Source: Siphonodentalium dalli (lineage: Eukaryota; Mollusca; Scaphopoda; Gadilida; Siphonodentaliidae). Taken from it: a stretch of DNA of 64,000 nucleotides. Each line of letters starts with the position of its first letter. Within the stretch, counting starts at the first letter, position 1. The stretch is taken from the NCBI GenBank assembly GCA_032622095.1, contig CP136064.1:145717954-145781953 (forward strand). Reading direction: 5' to 3'. The translations under genes were made by a program, and so were the position numbers. Positions 36,241-47,265 of the stretch are shown piece after piece. The notes beneath the pieces are model-generated. The model saw only the letters and a program-made list of their open reading frames with translations. It had not been told where the DNA came from and did no database searches.

Positions 36241-36960
36241 AAAATGTTCTTGTAGATTGATTTTCAAACAATATTTGGGGGGGGGGGGGTAATTGTTTTT
36301 GGACCAATATTTGCATATTTTCCTATTTTTTGTTAAAATTTTGGACTGAAATGGTCATCAGTTGGAAATTTTCCAACCTTAGAGGGGGATGACAGGTTGG
36401 AAATTTCCAACACTTGGAAAGCTTGTGTCCTGGTCCATCCCCCGTGTCCAGTCAAAAACTGCTAGTTAATTTAAGAAAACAATATTGTCATACATTTGGT
36501 CAACATTGTCATTGGAATTGTCATCAATTTGAAATTTTCCAACTTAAGTGGGGGTCTCAGATTTGAAATTTCCAACTCTAGAAAGGCTTGAGGCTAGTCT
36601 AGATGCTAGGATTTTGCGATTTTCTTGTTCAGATTTCAAAATTTTCGCACACCGGACCGAACCATGGTCGACCCGGTGTGTCTTTGTCCCTCCCCCATGG
36701 CCAATACAAAAGTGCTAATTAGTTTAACAAAACAATATTTGACTACATTTAGTCAAACTTGTGGACTGAAATGGCCATCAGTTGGAGAATTTCCAACCTG
36801 AGGGGGAGTATGAGGTTGGAAATTTCCAACACTATTGGAAAGCTTCAGTTGAGGCCAGTCTAGATGCTAGGATTTGCGATTTTCTTGTATAGTTTTCAAC
36901 ATTTTCTCAGAGCGGACCGAACAACCATGGTCAACCCGGTGTGCCCTGGTCTCTTGCCCG
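36241..36960. repeat. Diverged tandem repeat with GTTGGAAATTTCCAAC palindromes
   Basis: Three to four diverged units of about 200-230 bp carry 'CATCAGTTGGAAATTTTCC', 'GAGGGGGA', the palindrome GTTGGAAATTTCCAAC (exact at 36396-36411 and 36815-36830, altered near 36360 and 36556), 'TGGAAAGCTT' and 'GTCTAGATGCTAGGATTT'. A G-run of ten lies near 36280. Non-coding. Confidence 0.75.
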
Positions 36961-38380
36961 CAGCCGTGTGCATTTGTCTGGAGTTAGACCACTAGATGTT
37001 ATGATTTATGCAATTTTTCAGGTTAAAATATCTGAATGTAGAACCATGGTTTATGAATATATAGGATATTAGGCCTGAGCACTGAGGTGTAAGGGGGGTG
37101 CAAATGGAATTATACAAAACTTGTGTTTGGTCTGAATTCTGATTCAAGGCGGGGGGTGCAGTTGGAATTTCCCAAGGTGGACACCCCCAACGGAGACCCT
37201 CTAGCCACGTCTCTGCAGTTATACATAGCTTCTTGATTCACCGGTCGGTGGGTTTTACCCGATTATTTACGTTATCCTGAAGAACATTTATATACAGGGC
37301 ATAGGATGGTTCATATATTCCCGATTGTCCAGTATAAAATGGCGGCATTACTGTTCCCTGTAGTCGCAGGGGAGTTTAGCTCTGTCGATAATGCCCTGGG
37401 CGAACGACATCCAAAACCGGATATTGTGATTCTTGTCTACACGAAACCAAAGAGAACACAAGAAACTTGGTAAACATTGTCCTCAAGAAACCTGATTTAT
37501 ATACAACATTTGATCCGCTGTGCTTGTTGTCTTTTGGGCTTGTAGACACGGTGGGGTTTTCTTTTGTGTTGTTCGCCCATGCAGTATGATAAGGCCTTTA
37601 TGTCTTCCACGGTGATTTATTTTGTTTTCATTGATTTAGAGGTCGCTGTTGAAACATAATGCCCTGGCATTTGTCCAGCAACAAATGTTTCGAAACGGTG
37701 ATACTCATTGTAAATGTTCAATTTCTGTCTGGCAAAAAGCTTGTGGGTCTTATCTTATCGATAAGTGGTTAACATATTTCCATTCCCTAATTATTAATTT
37801 CGATGTTTGGTTTTGTTGAGGATGCAATACCTTATTATACCTATATATAAAATTAAACAGCTATGGAGTCACATGTACTTATGTCACCAGAATATAATAT
37901 TATGAGATTATGAGCGATAACGTCAAGATTGGCTCATTATCTACGATCTTGATTTCTGCTTGAGCAGGCACATAGAACATATATGATTTCTGCTACTGCG
38001 TAAATAACTTTTCGATAACCAGTTTAATTTGCCAGAGAAATGTGGTAACTATCAGGGAGACGGAAGCCGCACCAATGCGCAGGACGAATTTCAACACTCA
38101 ACAATATTGAACTATGAAAGTGTCATTAGCAGCGCAGTCTGTCTGATGCTCGAAGTTACACCTGCTACAGCGATAAAAAAAAAATAGCAGCTCATCACAA
38201 GTAAACTAGGATCCGTCAGGTTTCTCTCACACGTTACCCCAAACATCCACAATCGCCCAATTAAATATCAGAGTTATTAGGGCATGGACTCAGTACGAGT
38301 GTTCGTTGCTTCAAATGTGCTTAATTCAGTGAACAAATTCCCATTTCTTAACGAAATGGCCATCTATCGATCGAAATTGG
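36961..38380. other. No gene seen (Wnt intron)
   Basis: No protein motif and no clear repeat unit on either strand. Confidence 0.45.
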
Positions 38381-38770
38381 CACATTGACATTTCCCTCAA
38401 CTCAAATCAAGCTTGAAAATCGGTCCCGATATTCGCCCATGTCGGGGTTCGAACCCGTGCCCACCCCATTTAGCCAAGACTGCGATCACAGTATGGAAGT
38501 CTTTGCTCGTGGTATGGGTGTTCACTGCTTCAACTGTGCTGAATTCCGCGAGCGTGAAAAAAATTTCATTTCTTATCGAAATGACCATGTATCGCTCGGA
38601 ATGGTACACTGAGATGTCCTCAACTCAGATCAAACTTGAAAATCGGTTTCGATTTCCGCCCGATTTCCGCCCATGTCGGGGTTCGATCCCGTGCCAACCT
38701 CGTCTTGCCCGAATGCGATGATGGTATCCACGACACAACCACCTCGGTTACTGGGACAAACTTAAAAGGA
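38381..38770 (-). repeat. tRNA-derived SINE-like element, two tandem copies
   Basis: On the minus strand each copy has a B-box: GGTTCGAACCC at 38444-38456 and GGGATCGAACCCC at 38678-38691. The second also has an A-box-like TAACCGAGGTGG (about 38742-38753), giving tRNA-like spacing. Downstream of the boxes both share 'GACATGGGCG' and 'GATTTTCAAG'. A related copy with the same order sits at 63660-63990. No intact acceptor stem, so these are not tRNA genes. Confidence 0.6.
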
Positions 38771-38797
38771 AGCCCTTTAACCGATAGTTTAGAAACT

Positions 38798-38833
38798 GTA
38801 CCAATATTCGAACATGCGTTCGAATATTGGTAC
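38798..38833. repeat. Perfect hairpin, 16-bp stem, 4-nt loop
   Basis: GTACCAATATTCGAAC, loop ATGC, then its exact complement. No T-run follows. Its role is unknown. Confidence 0.9.
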
Positions 38834-39289
38834 AGAACGTATATATATATCAGAGTTTTAGAGACTGAATGATATAAAATGTTCTAGTTTGTTCATTTGT
38901 TTCGGTCACGAATAAGATGATTTTCAGTATACACTCACAATTTTATTTTGCGCGTTTCCAACGAAATTTATCGTTTCAAGTTATCAATTCATCTCCAATC
39001 AATGCATGGACGATTGTTGCCCATTCATTCACCCAATATGCACTGTCCGCCACATATACAGATAAACATATATATGTTACAATAACTTACCTGTCCGCAA
39101 TTTTATTCGTTAATATATCTTTAGACGTAACTATGATTAAAATAGAGTTTGTGAGATTTCAAATGTTTCAGCAAACAATGATGTACAACGAACATAACAG
39201 AAAAATGGCTAATCGCTATTTTATAATAACAAAAAATAAAATATATATATGTTTATCTGGTGACTGTTCTGGACTCAATTTTATTGCAT
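38834..39289. other. No recognised gene
   Basis: A + strand frame at 38917-39291 (124 codons) is open but shows no family motif, is AT-driven in composition, and ends where the dispersed repeat begins. Not called as a gene. Confidence 0.4.
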
Positions 39290-39745
39290 GATCCTACCCT
39301 TATTCCAGTAATTAACCCATTCTATAAATTGTGATATTAAAAGTTCGTTTAATAACAGGAAATAGTGCCTGGTGAAATTTGACATCCGGTTTGTCGTCTG
39401 TTTACAATCCGTACGCTACGTCTCAAAATAATATATATTCCTATATATTTCCAACAAACTACAATGAATGAGGAGTTTGAAAAGTTATGTCATTAAATAT
39501 ATGCCATTAAATACGACAGTCTTTATTTATCTGGGACTATTTCTTTACGCGGGAAAACAACGAAGTTACGTGAAAATCGCATGCCTTATAGAATCTGATG
39601 TTAGTTTCGCGTCGCATATTAATTGTCTAGGTTTTGGATCATGTAATAATTATAATATAAAAGGCTCGGTCCACACCTAATTGACTGGACGAGTTTTGTA
39701 AATTCCGCTATAAACTGGGGACCAGTTGTAGATCCCCTATGTATT
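39290..39745 (-). repeat. Dispersed repeat, inverted partner of 31486-32045
   Basis: Reverse complement of 31500-32045, with GATCATGTAATAA, GGGACTATTTCTTT, AGTTATGTCATTAAATATA and ending AAATTCCGCTATAAACTGGG then TTGTAGATCC. The terminal hairpin of the other copy is represented here by one arm only. Confidence 0.75.
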
Positions 39746-41130
39746 ACACGTATTTCGTTTGCCAAGCTGTTTTATCCGTACTGCGAGAGAAGATTTGTAT
39801 CTATAAGTACAACATGGAATGCCCTGTGAATCGGGCATCGAATGGAATCTGGTGTCGACATCAAACTGAATCTCTCTAATTTTGCAAAACATGACTATTG
39901 AATATGGGATCTTTGTTGTCGTTTTGGTCCCTATTTTTGTTGTGATGCTAAGAATTTTGCATAACTGTTTTCTGAAAGCCCGACATTATAAAGTTGTCAC
40001 CCGCTGTCGAGTTAGACATTGAGATTTGTCACCCGATCGAGAAAGAAATGTCTCACGAGGAGCGCATCTCCGAGGGAGACATTCCGTTCTCGGGCGGTGA
40101 CAAATTGATCTCAATATCACCCGAGAGTGCATTCTTTCGCGGTTATGGTTGTTAAATCGTCAAAATCGGTCCTTTATGTTATTCTGCAATTTGACATATG
40201 CATGGACAGCATGGCGTATTGTATGCGAAATTTACACGCTATGTTAATTTCATTATGATCTTCCCAAAAGTTATTGGGAAGTTGTAGATTTCATAAATGT
40301 GCATTCATCAATACTCTCAAGAACATACCCACACGCAATACATCTATGTTGCAATAATAACAATGAAAACACGCCGAAAAAAATCTGGTTACCGGGATAA
40401 GCGTACAGTCGAATCAATGCATGACAAACGTATATATATATATTACGTTTTACACCGACAATAATTAAAAACCAACCTACCTCAATCCATCGATTCGCTC
40501 AATATCGCACCATAATATCAACAAGAATACATTAAAATACCTAGACGTTTCGATGAAAAAGGTATAGAATAACACTTTCCCGATATAAAAATATCAACTT
40601 AAAAGTTCGAATATTAATGTTAACTAACTTTATATGCAAATTAGCCAACACCACAACTTTTGTGCTTTTTGCGAACATGTTGGGGTATATATACGATTAA
40701 TGATTCTGGTACGTATATGTGAAGGGTGAAGGGACCTCAGAAATGCAGTCCGACCATCCTACCCGGTCTTCGGTAGGAAACGACTCAATTGCACGTATGT
40801 GATATAGGGCCTGTTTACATTACTGTATATCTGTATACAGTTCTACACGCATACTGGTGTAAACGGGTTGATATAGAAATGCACACAGAAAGAAAATGGT
40901 ATTCGTTCGTGTGAGCAAAAATCGTGTCCGTTATAAGTCAGAGTCAACACCGAGGCATTGCGACAGGCCAATCTGATTTGATTAATTGTTACTCGGGCTT
41001 GGGGCGGATGTGCTTAATCTTTCTTTGTCATTTCAACTAATGTATTTCACACGGTGTAAGCGAGACCATGTGTGCTGGTGGTGTGGCGACACAGTACTTG
41101 AAGTAAAGTGTTTACTATACAGTATATCTT
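39746..41130. other. No gene; one hairpin
   Basis: 40015-40120 forms an imperfect hairpin: TTGAGATTTGTCACCC..GAGAAAGAAATGTCTC pairs with GAGACATTCCGTTCTC..GGTGACAAATTGATCTCAA. Otherwise nothing recognisable. Confidence 0.5.
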
Positions 41131-42760
41131 ATTATACTTCCATGGTGTAACCAAGGAAGTATATTGTTTTTCTATTGGCGCCGTTTTCGGTTTAATTGGA
41201 AATACTCAGAAACTAATGACAGTAGGAACGCGAAATCTCTAGCGAATATAGGCATTTGAGGTCTACTTAAAATAAGGGTATCCGGATTTTGGCCCATCGT
41301 TTCCTTACAGAGTTATCGCCCTTTTCCGATTATTTTTCATTATTATTATTATACTTACGGTACGTATGTTTGGGGTAATGAGATCTAACTAATTGTCGTA
41401 TAGCGAATATTGTCCGCGTTTACCCAGCTGAGTTATCTCCCTTTATATGAAAAAATGTCACTTTACTATCTCGGAAATTATAAGGAGCAGAGCATCGAAA
41501 ATTGGACCGTATGCACATCTCGATATGCCCTACTGCCCACGGGCATCAAAACTTGTGTCCGCGCTTTCCCTGCGGAGTTACCGCCCACAAATATGGACAC
41601 ACTATACACCAGGATGAATAAACCAAGGTTTTTTTGTTTTGTATAAGTGCAGCGCTCTAAATTTGTTATGTCATATTCCGAATTGGACGAGTGATCCGCA
41701 CCCGAATGTACCGCTAAAAAATGTTTTTTCCCCGAACTTTCCGCGTTACGGGGTACGGAAATATTGCAACTATTTTTCCCGCCAAATCCAAACCGGCTAA
41801 TTAAAGAGCAAGATAATGTCGTAGCAGGTACGTTGACATACTGTATGTACGTCCCAAAAGTTTGACGGCTATACTTTAAAAGTAACCTGCCTAACGGAGA
41901 ATGCGAGTCGGGGTGGGTTTTGACTTTAGGAAAATTCCACGAAAATTGCAAAGGGGGGGGGGGAATTCAAACATCGAGATCAAAAAATTTGACGAGTACA
42001 TCTGATGGGTAGTGTACAGTTCGATTTTCTAATTTTCAGATGGAACGGTTTACTCGTGACAACGCTATATAACATAAATATGTATACTTAAGTAGTCTAT
42101 CACTAACCTATTTTAGCCTCAAATCCAAACGGGCTAATGAAGGAGCTAGTTTAATGCAGTGGCATGTAATCCGGTATAATGTAAGTACGCCTCCAAAATT
42201 TGACCTCTCTACTATAAACGCAACCTGCTCAACGGAGTGTTTGTGTCGGGGTGGGTTCAGATTTGTCAAATTCCACCGAAAATCAAATGGGGAAAATTAC
42301 TCCGAAAATCAGATATTGAATTAAACACTTTTCGACGAATGGATGTGAATAGTAGTATCTAAACGCAAGATTAGTACGCTTTTCAAAGTTTCAGAGTGGA
42401 CGGTTTAACCCTGGTAGCGTGTAACGTTCTTAACGGGTGATATATATTACTCAAATTCAAACCCACTCTTCATGACGCAAATGCAAACGGACATATCAAG
42501 GAGCAAGCCAAATGCATAAATATGTTCACCGATATTCTATAGGTATGTCCGCTCTACTATAAAAGTAACCTGTCCAACGGAGAAGTGGCGTACGCCCCGG
42601 GGAGGGTCGAGGCTTTTGGCAAATTTCGCCGAAACTCGTAAACGGGAAAAAATGGAAAATCGCGAATCCAGTGTTTTATATTTTGAACACTGCATGTATT
42701 TGGTAGTACATAAGGACAACATTAGTTTTAGAGCGGACGGATAAGCACTCAGCTAGCATT
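41131..42760. repeat. Diverged repeats with GAGTTATCGCCC and AACCTGCTCAACGGAG words
   Basis: 41134-41640 carries ATACTTCC..TTGGT/ACCAAGGAAGTAT and repeated GAGTTAT(C)NCCCTTT words. 41850-42720 holds three diverged units of about 345 bp marked by 'TATAAAAGTAACCTG..CAACGGAG' (near 41872, 42211 and 42553) and 'TCGGGGTGGGTT'. Frames of 61-157 codons across it have no motifs and are not called. Confidence 0.6.
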
Positions 42761-43119
42761 ATCGATTTTGATATAGTTATCTCTCGATTACAGTTAACTC
42801 TATTACAAAGACGTTAATGACTATAGTGTAGCGATGACGCATTGGATACTAATTAATTAATTAACCAAGCGGTCTTTCCTCCGCCAATAAAAACTAAAAG
42901 ATTCTGAATCTGAAACGGGAAGAACTATCCAATAAATTCGAAATAACAGAGTTATGGTACATTAATATGCTTTACACCCTTTTGATCTACATGTCGATTA
43001 CGATATAATCAGACACGCCAAATTTCGTGACCGTTGAATATGATATGGGCGTCCTGGGGAGGGGTTATAATTAACTCTAAAATGTATCCCTACAGAATAA
43101 AAATGAATTTATTTGGCTG
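42761..43119. other. No gene seen
   Basis: AT-rich intronic sequence without motifs. Confidence 0.45.
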
Positions 43120-43205
43120 GGATGAATGGTGGCTCAGTTGGTCACGACCATGATGCAATAGACTGCCATTAAGCATCCACGGTGGGTCGAACCAAATGAC
43201 ATAAA
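43120..43205 (+). repeat. tRNA-derived SINE head
   Basis: A box TGGCTCAGTTGG (43130-43141) is an excellent match. B box GGTCGAACCA (43185-43194) lies 55 nt later, the spacing of a tRNA with a long variable arm. The outer stems do not pair well, so it is read as a SINE promoter and not a tRNA gene. The 3' body was not delimited. Confidence 0.55.
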
Positions 43206-43567
43206 CCTTTGGAATATATATCTTATTTAGAAAAATGTCAATGCAAGTCCACATCGGATAACAAAACACAAATATATATGCATTCGCGTGAAGTGGAACA
43301 CACCTATACGCATAACACACACATGGAATGGGATACCATGGAAGTATATCTGATTCCATGGAATCTGACCTCTAGTTAATAATTGTTCTTCTTAGAGTTT
43401 GGTAATACCTTAGTACACTCAGTGAACAACAGGGCGATAGCAAAAGCATAGCATAACCATTATCTACTCGTGTAAGAATAAACTACTTTGGTCTGCTGAT
43501 AGTTGATTAATTATTTTTGTCTGGCCTAAACTGACACGACTCATAGCGAATTATCAATTACAATGTA

Positions 43568-43666
43568 CATATGTTCTACATTATGCATGTCACTATATGT
43601 TATATATTTTCCTTGTACCATGTAAAAATGGCTGGAAATAAACAATCAATCAATCAAAAAAAAGAA
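43568..43666 (+). repeat. LINE 3'-end fragment with AATC tail
   Basis: CTTGTACCATGTAAAAATGG and CTGGAAATAAA followed by (CAAT)n and A. This closely parallels the 3' end at 53715-53766 (CATGTACCATGTATACTGG, CTGAGAATAAAGC, then ACTT repeats). It is a severely 5'-truncated copy. Confidence 0.65.
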
Positions 43667-43847
43667 TACTGATGAGGGCGCGTTCACTATCAGTAATCAT
43701 GTTGTGATCACAGCAATCTGTGACACGTGACTTCACACAGATCTGTATACAGATCTACAGCAATGTAAACACACCCATACCTGAGTTACTGCACTGTGTG
43801 TGCTTGTGGGTATTCTTGCAATATAACATCATGCACATCAGGCGGGC

Positions 43848-43877
43848 ACTGGGCGACAGTGAGATTTGTCGCCCAGC
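43848..43877. repeat. Hairpin with 10-bp perfect stem
   Basis: CTGGGCGACA, eight-base loop, TGTCGCCCAG. It lies in the intron 250 bp before the second Wnt exon. Confidence 0.8.
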
Positions 43878-44126
43878 ACGTCACCGATCTTGGGCCAATC
43901 AGAAGCGTGTAAAGTATGGAGGAGGGTAACAAATAAGATTATCTGTGATGGCACGTTTGTGCTTGCGTATTTTTGTCACTGTGGATATTTTGTGTACGCA
44001 GAACGCTATAGAACAGGGCAACGGCCACGAATCGTATCAGCTCGAAAAACGAATCGTGTAAATCGAATCGAATATTTGCACGACCCTAATATCTGTTCAT
44101 ATAATCATTATGTTTTTCTTGCACAG

Positions 44127-44419
44127 ATTGTTTCGGATAACCTATCGACGGCCTGTAAATGCCATGGAGTGTCGGGATCGTGTTCTGTGAAAACGTGTTG
44201 GAGGTCACTCCCAGACTTTAATTCGATCGGAACGACTCTTAAAAATAGATACTCTTTAGCAGTGGAAGTTGTTCGGAAGAAGAGGAAGAAACAAAAACGA
44301 TTCTTACCCATCAACAAAAATGCCAACTCAATAAGACTCGATGAGCTTATTTATTATACAAAATCACCGGATTATTGTTATCCAAATGTGAAAACAGGTT
44401 CCATTGGGACGCAGGGGAG
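44127..44419 (+). CDS. Wnt: Wnt ligand, internal exon (lipid-attachment region)
   Basis: Continues the Wnt open frame. The acceptor is TTGCACAG before 44127 (phase 0); the donor is AG|GTGAGT after 44419 (phase 2). The protein has NLSTACKCHGVSGSC, in which the Ser of HGVSGSC (44172-44174) is the residue that Porcupine acylates in Wnts. It continues with VKTCWRSLPDF, a basic stretch RKKRKKQKR, DELIYYTKSPDYC and GTQGR. The spacing from the basic segment to SPDYC suits Wnt11 and WntA classes. The next exon, expected to carry the CCGRG and C-terminal cysteine cluster, was not found between 44420 and 64000, so it is either farther away or missed. The open frame upstream of 44127 is intron read-through. 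Confidence 0.94.
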
Positions 44420-45022
44420 GTGAGTAATAATATGTATATATGGATAATGACAACGGTTATTACCCCATCTGGACTCAAATTTAACCAACTTGTTCTCTAT
44501 GTGTCCCAATATTAACTATTTGATAATTTGTTTGATTAATTTTGCACAGACCATGTACATGTATATTAAAGGAACGGAACACTTCGCCGTGTGTTTTAAC
44601 GCGACACATAAATCTTAAGGCTTCAAAATTAAATGCACATATTCACTACAGTTTGGAGATATTTGCCAAAATAAATCATTTACAATACAAAATTACCACA
44701 TAATTTCGAATGATCAATTGTCTTGTGGTTGAAAGAAGTTACCCAATTTGTTGGTAAATATTGGTGTCCCTGGTCGTTAAACCACTAACGCAAGCATCGT
44801 GTAGATATTATAACAAACCAAAACCGGGCGCTTTGGGTCTTATATATATACTCTATCTGATTTTGTGACGTCACCAATTATTATCTAATACGACACTGGT
44901 GTTTTGAATTTTGCGAGCACTTTTGTTGCACAGCAGATCGGTGTGCTTAAAGCATTAATGTCGTAATCGGAAATAAAAGTATATGTCTTTCAGTTGCCGG
45001 CGTTCCAACATGAGGGGAGTTA
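44420..45022 (+). other. Start of next Wnt intron; no gene seen
   Basis: AT-rich after the GTGAGT donor, without motifs. Confidence 0.5.
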
Positions 45023-45055
45023 CCACTGTGTATATACGACACCGGATATTATGCA
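45023..45055. repeat. 33-bp exact inverted match to 50979-51011
   Basis: CCACTGTGTATATACGACAC continuing CGGATATTATGCA is the exact reverse complement of the segment 5.9 kb downstream. Probably termini of related repeat copies. Confidence 0.8.
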
Positions 45056-46202
45056 GGAATTTTACCAATTTTGTTCCTCTTGACAGTTTTCGACCGTTAG
45101 AAATCTATCAAATTCATTTATAATGCGTAATAATTTTGACAAAGTTTCTCGTTGACTGCGTTCGCTATACAATGAACTTGTTTGATTTGATTATCGATGA
45201 CGAGTTGAACAGTCCAACGCACACGGAGTACTGTTCAATGATAGCGTGTGCCTGCACGGGAAAATATCAATCATGAGAGCTAAAACGTCTCTTATTTAAT
45301 ACGCTCTCTTCAATTTTCTTGAGTCATCAATGTGTACCTGAAGAGATTGTACCAACGACGAACGGGTGGGAATTTGTATGGAAATTGTCATCGCATCCAC
45401 ACACAATCAGACTCAAACGCCAGGTGCTAGTGTACGGCGTTTTACAAATTACAATATATGAACTGTCGTGCGAATTGGCACTATCGCAAGCCAGAAAGAA
45501 ACAAATCGGTAGCCCAGAAATCGACATATACTGTTTTTGTTTTGTTTTTTGCGATAAAGGTGAACAAATGAGATAAATACGATTGACGGACTACATCAAT
45601 AGTAAAATAACTTGTAGTCCGATACCTGCAGTTACTACTATGCGCTCGCTACAACGAAACATGTTTAAACGAAGTCATGTATGGTTTTGTAATGAGATCA
45701 ATTGCTCCAGCTTGACTTGAAATTAGTTGTATATCTATAATATACAAAAGGGGTCAGGGCAAAATAGTTTGCAACTTAAAAAGACCTTCCACGATGCCCC
45801 AGTTCCCCCGGAGCCCGTATAATATTCAAATAGGGACGGTGGTAATTGCCCTTCTGCATATGTTACATATTTCGCTGCTCTCAATTAACATTTCAATTTA
45901 AGTATATTGTTTTCCTTTATATTATAGAAGCTGTTCAACTAATATATGCATCAATTCATCATCTTGCCATTTGTTCAAATAAAAAAATATATTGTTTTTT
46001 TTTCAATAAATTTTAATTCTGATCATAAAATTGTGAGCATGAACAATATTCATCTATTTATAAATATTCATTCTATAAATTGTGCCTATAATTCCTGGAG
46101 ATATGGGCTTCAAGGGGGTGGGGTTAGCAATGCGACTATTCTGCAGTTGTAAAACGGGCAGGTCCGTTGCACCCTGACCTGAACAAATGTCTGTTTTTAA
46201 AA
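45056..46202. other. No recognised gene
   Basis: A + frame of 85 codons at 45319-45576 has no motif and an opposing frame on the other strand. Not called. Confidence 0.4.
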
Positions 46203-46619
46203 TTAGACATACATGTAAATTAATGTAGTTTGATTCTTGAATTTACATGGGGTTATTCTGAAAGGACAAGTAACAGTTTGTTTGACATTGCGACGTATTT
46301 CACCAGATGGATAGCAGCGACCACAAATGTTAATAGTGTGGTCCAAATGATCTTTATATGAAGCGCGGCGGTGTTGGGAGGGTGGGATAATTTTTTCGAT
46401 AGCATATTTTTTTAATTCGCCGAAACTGGGGCGTGAAAATACGTGCATAGCTGCCAATGATTTCATCAGCAATGGCCTCCCCACATCATTCGTGCACTGC
46501 ATGGGGTTGTGATGGCAATCCAGCTCAGTAATCACGCAGATAACACACCACATGTCCACACCGTGATGTCCGTGCAAAGCACCGATCACATGTATTGTGT
46601 GGATATATAAATGGGACAA
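46203..46619 (-). CDS. Unrecognised Cys/His-rich fragment
   Basis: An open minus-strand frame of 138 codons. It contains WCVICV, LDCHHNPMQC, PSFGELKKYAIEKIIPPSQH, DHTINICGRCYPSG and QTVTCPF. The cysteine pairs (CxxC twice) and His residues suggest a metal-binding fold, but I cannot name a family. The balanced, non-repetitive composition argues for real coding origin. The start is uncertain: the first ATG lies in a segment that may be intron, and the conserved-looking part starts near 46565. It lies beside zinc-finger fragments on both strands, which suggests a shared, possibly mobile, source. Confidence 0.35.
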   Translation of the reverse strand: MSHLYIHTIHVIGALHGHHGVDMWCVICVITELDCHHNPMQCTNDVGRPLLMKSLAAMHVFSRPSFGELKKYAIEKIIPPSQHRRASYKDHLDHTINICGRCYPSGEIRRNVKQTVTCPFRITPCKFKNQTTLIYMYV

Positions 46620-46649
46620 CTTGCGAATGCGGTATTCATCCTGTCCGAA

Positions 46650-46893
46650 ATGTCTTCACTGGAGATAGCACCCGTAGTGGAGTCTGTCCAGGTGGATAAC
46701 GAGACTACGTGTGAGATTTGCGGTTTTAAAACGAAATATAAATACAAATTGAAAATTCACAAATCAAGACAACATGGAACCCTGCCAAGTGCTACAGTAA
46801 CAACCACACCAGAAGCAGACCACGTTTGTGACGTTTGTGGGAAGATTTACAAATCAAAGCCGGGTTTGGTTCTGCACAGGAAAGTGAAACATC
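46650..46893 (+). CDS. C2H2 zinc-finger protein fragment (two fingers)
   Basis: From an ATG at 46650 (MSSLEIAPVVESVQ) the frame has finger 1 CEICGFKTKYKYKLKIHKSRQH and finger 2 CDVCGKIYKSKPGLVLHRKVKH. Both are exact C-x2-C-x12-H-x4-H and would bind zinc and probably nucleic acid. A 20-residue Thr/Ala/Pro linker separates them. After the second finger the frame continues about 33 codons to 46994, but that part is the antisense of another finger on the minus strand, so the true homology ends near 46893. It is either a 5' exon of a longer gene or a broken copy. Confidence 0.55.
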
Positions 46894-47003
46894 TTTTATG
46901 GTATCGGAGTTCTTCACAGCAGTGCTTGGTGGTGAGATGGCTGATGATGTTATCGAGTGTTAGCCCCCGCTTATCACAATATGCACACTGGTAGTTCTTC
47001 ATA
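46885..47003 (-). pseudogene. C2H2 zinc-finger fragment on opposite strand
   Basis: Minus strand: a TTTTATTTTCCAG acceptor-like tract (about 47015-47003) is followed by IMKNYQCAYCDKRGLTLDN and IISHLTTKHCCEELRYHKR. The finger is C-x2-C-x12-H-x4-H. It meets the + strand two-finger fragment tail to tail at about 46890. It may be an exon of a minus-strand gene continuing into 46619-46203, or debris of an inverted duplication. Confidence 0.4.
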
Positions 47004-47265
47004 ATCTGGAAAATAAAATGAGCCATTGTTCACCTGAAGAATAGCAAAACTCGATCATAGGGTGTTTAAAATGCAACGCGCAACCCATAGGTTGCAGTAT
47101 GTTATTTTAGTATGCCAAATCGACAGTCCGCACGTTACGCATTTAATTCCACGTTTGCGGATATATAAGGCCACTAGGCCACACGTCCCCCGAATAAGTT
47201 GGCTTTATTTGCCCGGGGTTTTTTTAAGAAATAATTATGCGAACAATCATAATATGTTTATGTAG
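47004..47265. other. No gene seen
   Basis: Nothing recognised. Confidence 0.4.

Larger units (their letters stand above)
25178..44126 (+). other. Wnt intron, about 18.9 kb
   Basis: Bounded by the donor GTAAGT at 25178 and the acceptor TTTTTCTTGCACAG ending at 44126. Both flanking exon ends are phase 0, and the joined protein ..AGRK+IVSDNLSTACKCHG.. runs through the conserved Wnt block without loss. The intron is filled with the Penelope-like remnant, palindrome, Helitron-like array, SINEs and other repeats listed separately. Confidence 0.85.

Noticed and set aside
41410-41951. Opposing frames of 78 and 157 codons
   Set aside because: They lie in diverged repeats, no motif is found, and both strands are open over the same bases.
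43120-43205. Functional tRNA gene
   Set aside because: A and B boxes are good but acceptor and anticodon stems do not pair; read as a SINE head.
43866-44126. Upstream part of the 185-codon frame that contains the second Wnt exon
   Set aside because: It lies before a clear acceptor, has no Wnt similarity, and the upstream exon joins in phase at 44127.
45319-45576. 85-codon + frame starting MSHQCVPEEIVPTTNG
   Set aside because: No recognisable family; an opposite frame covers the same bases; no splice or promoter support.
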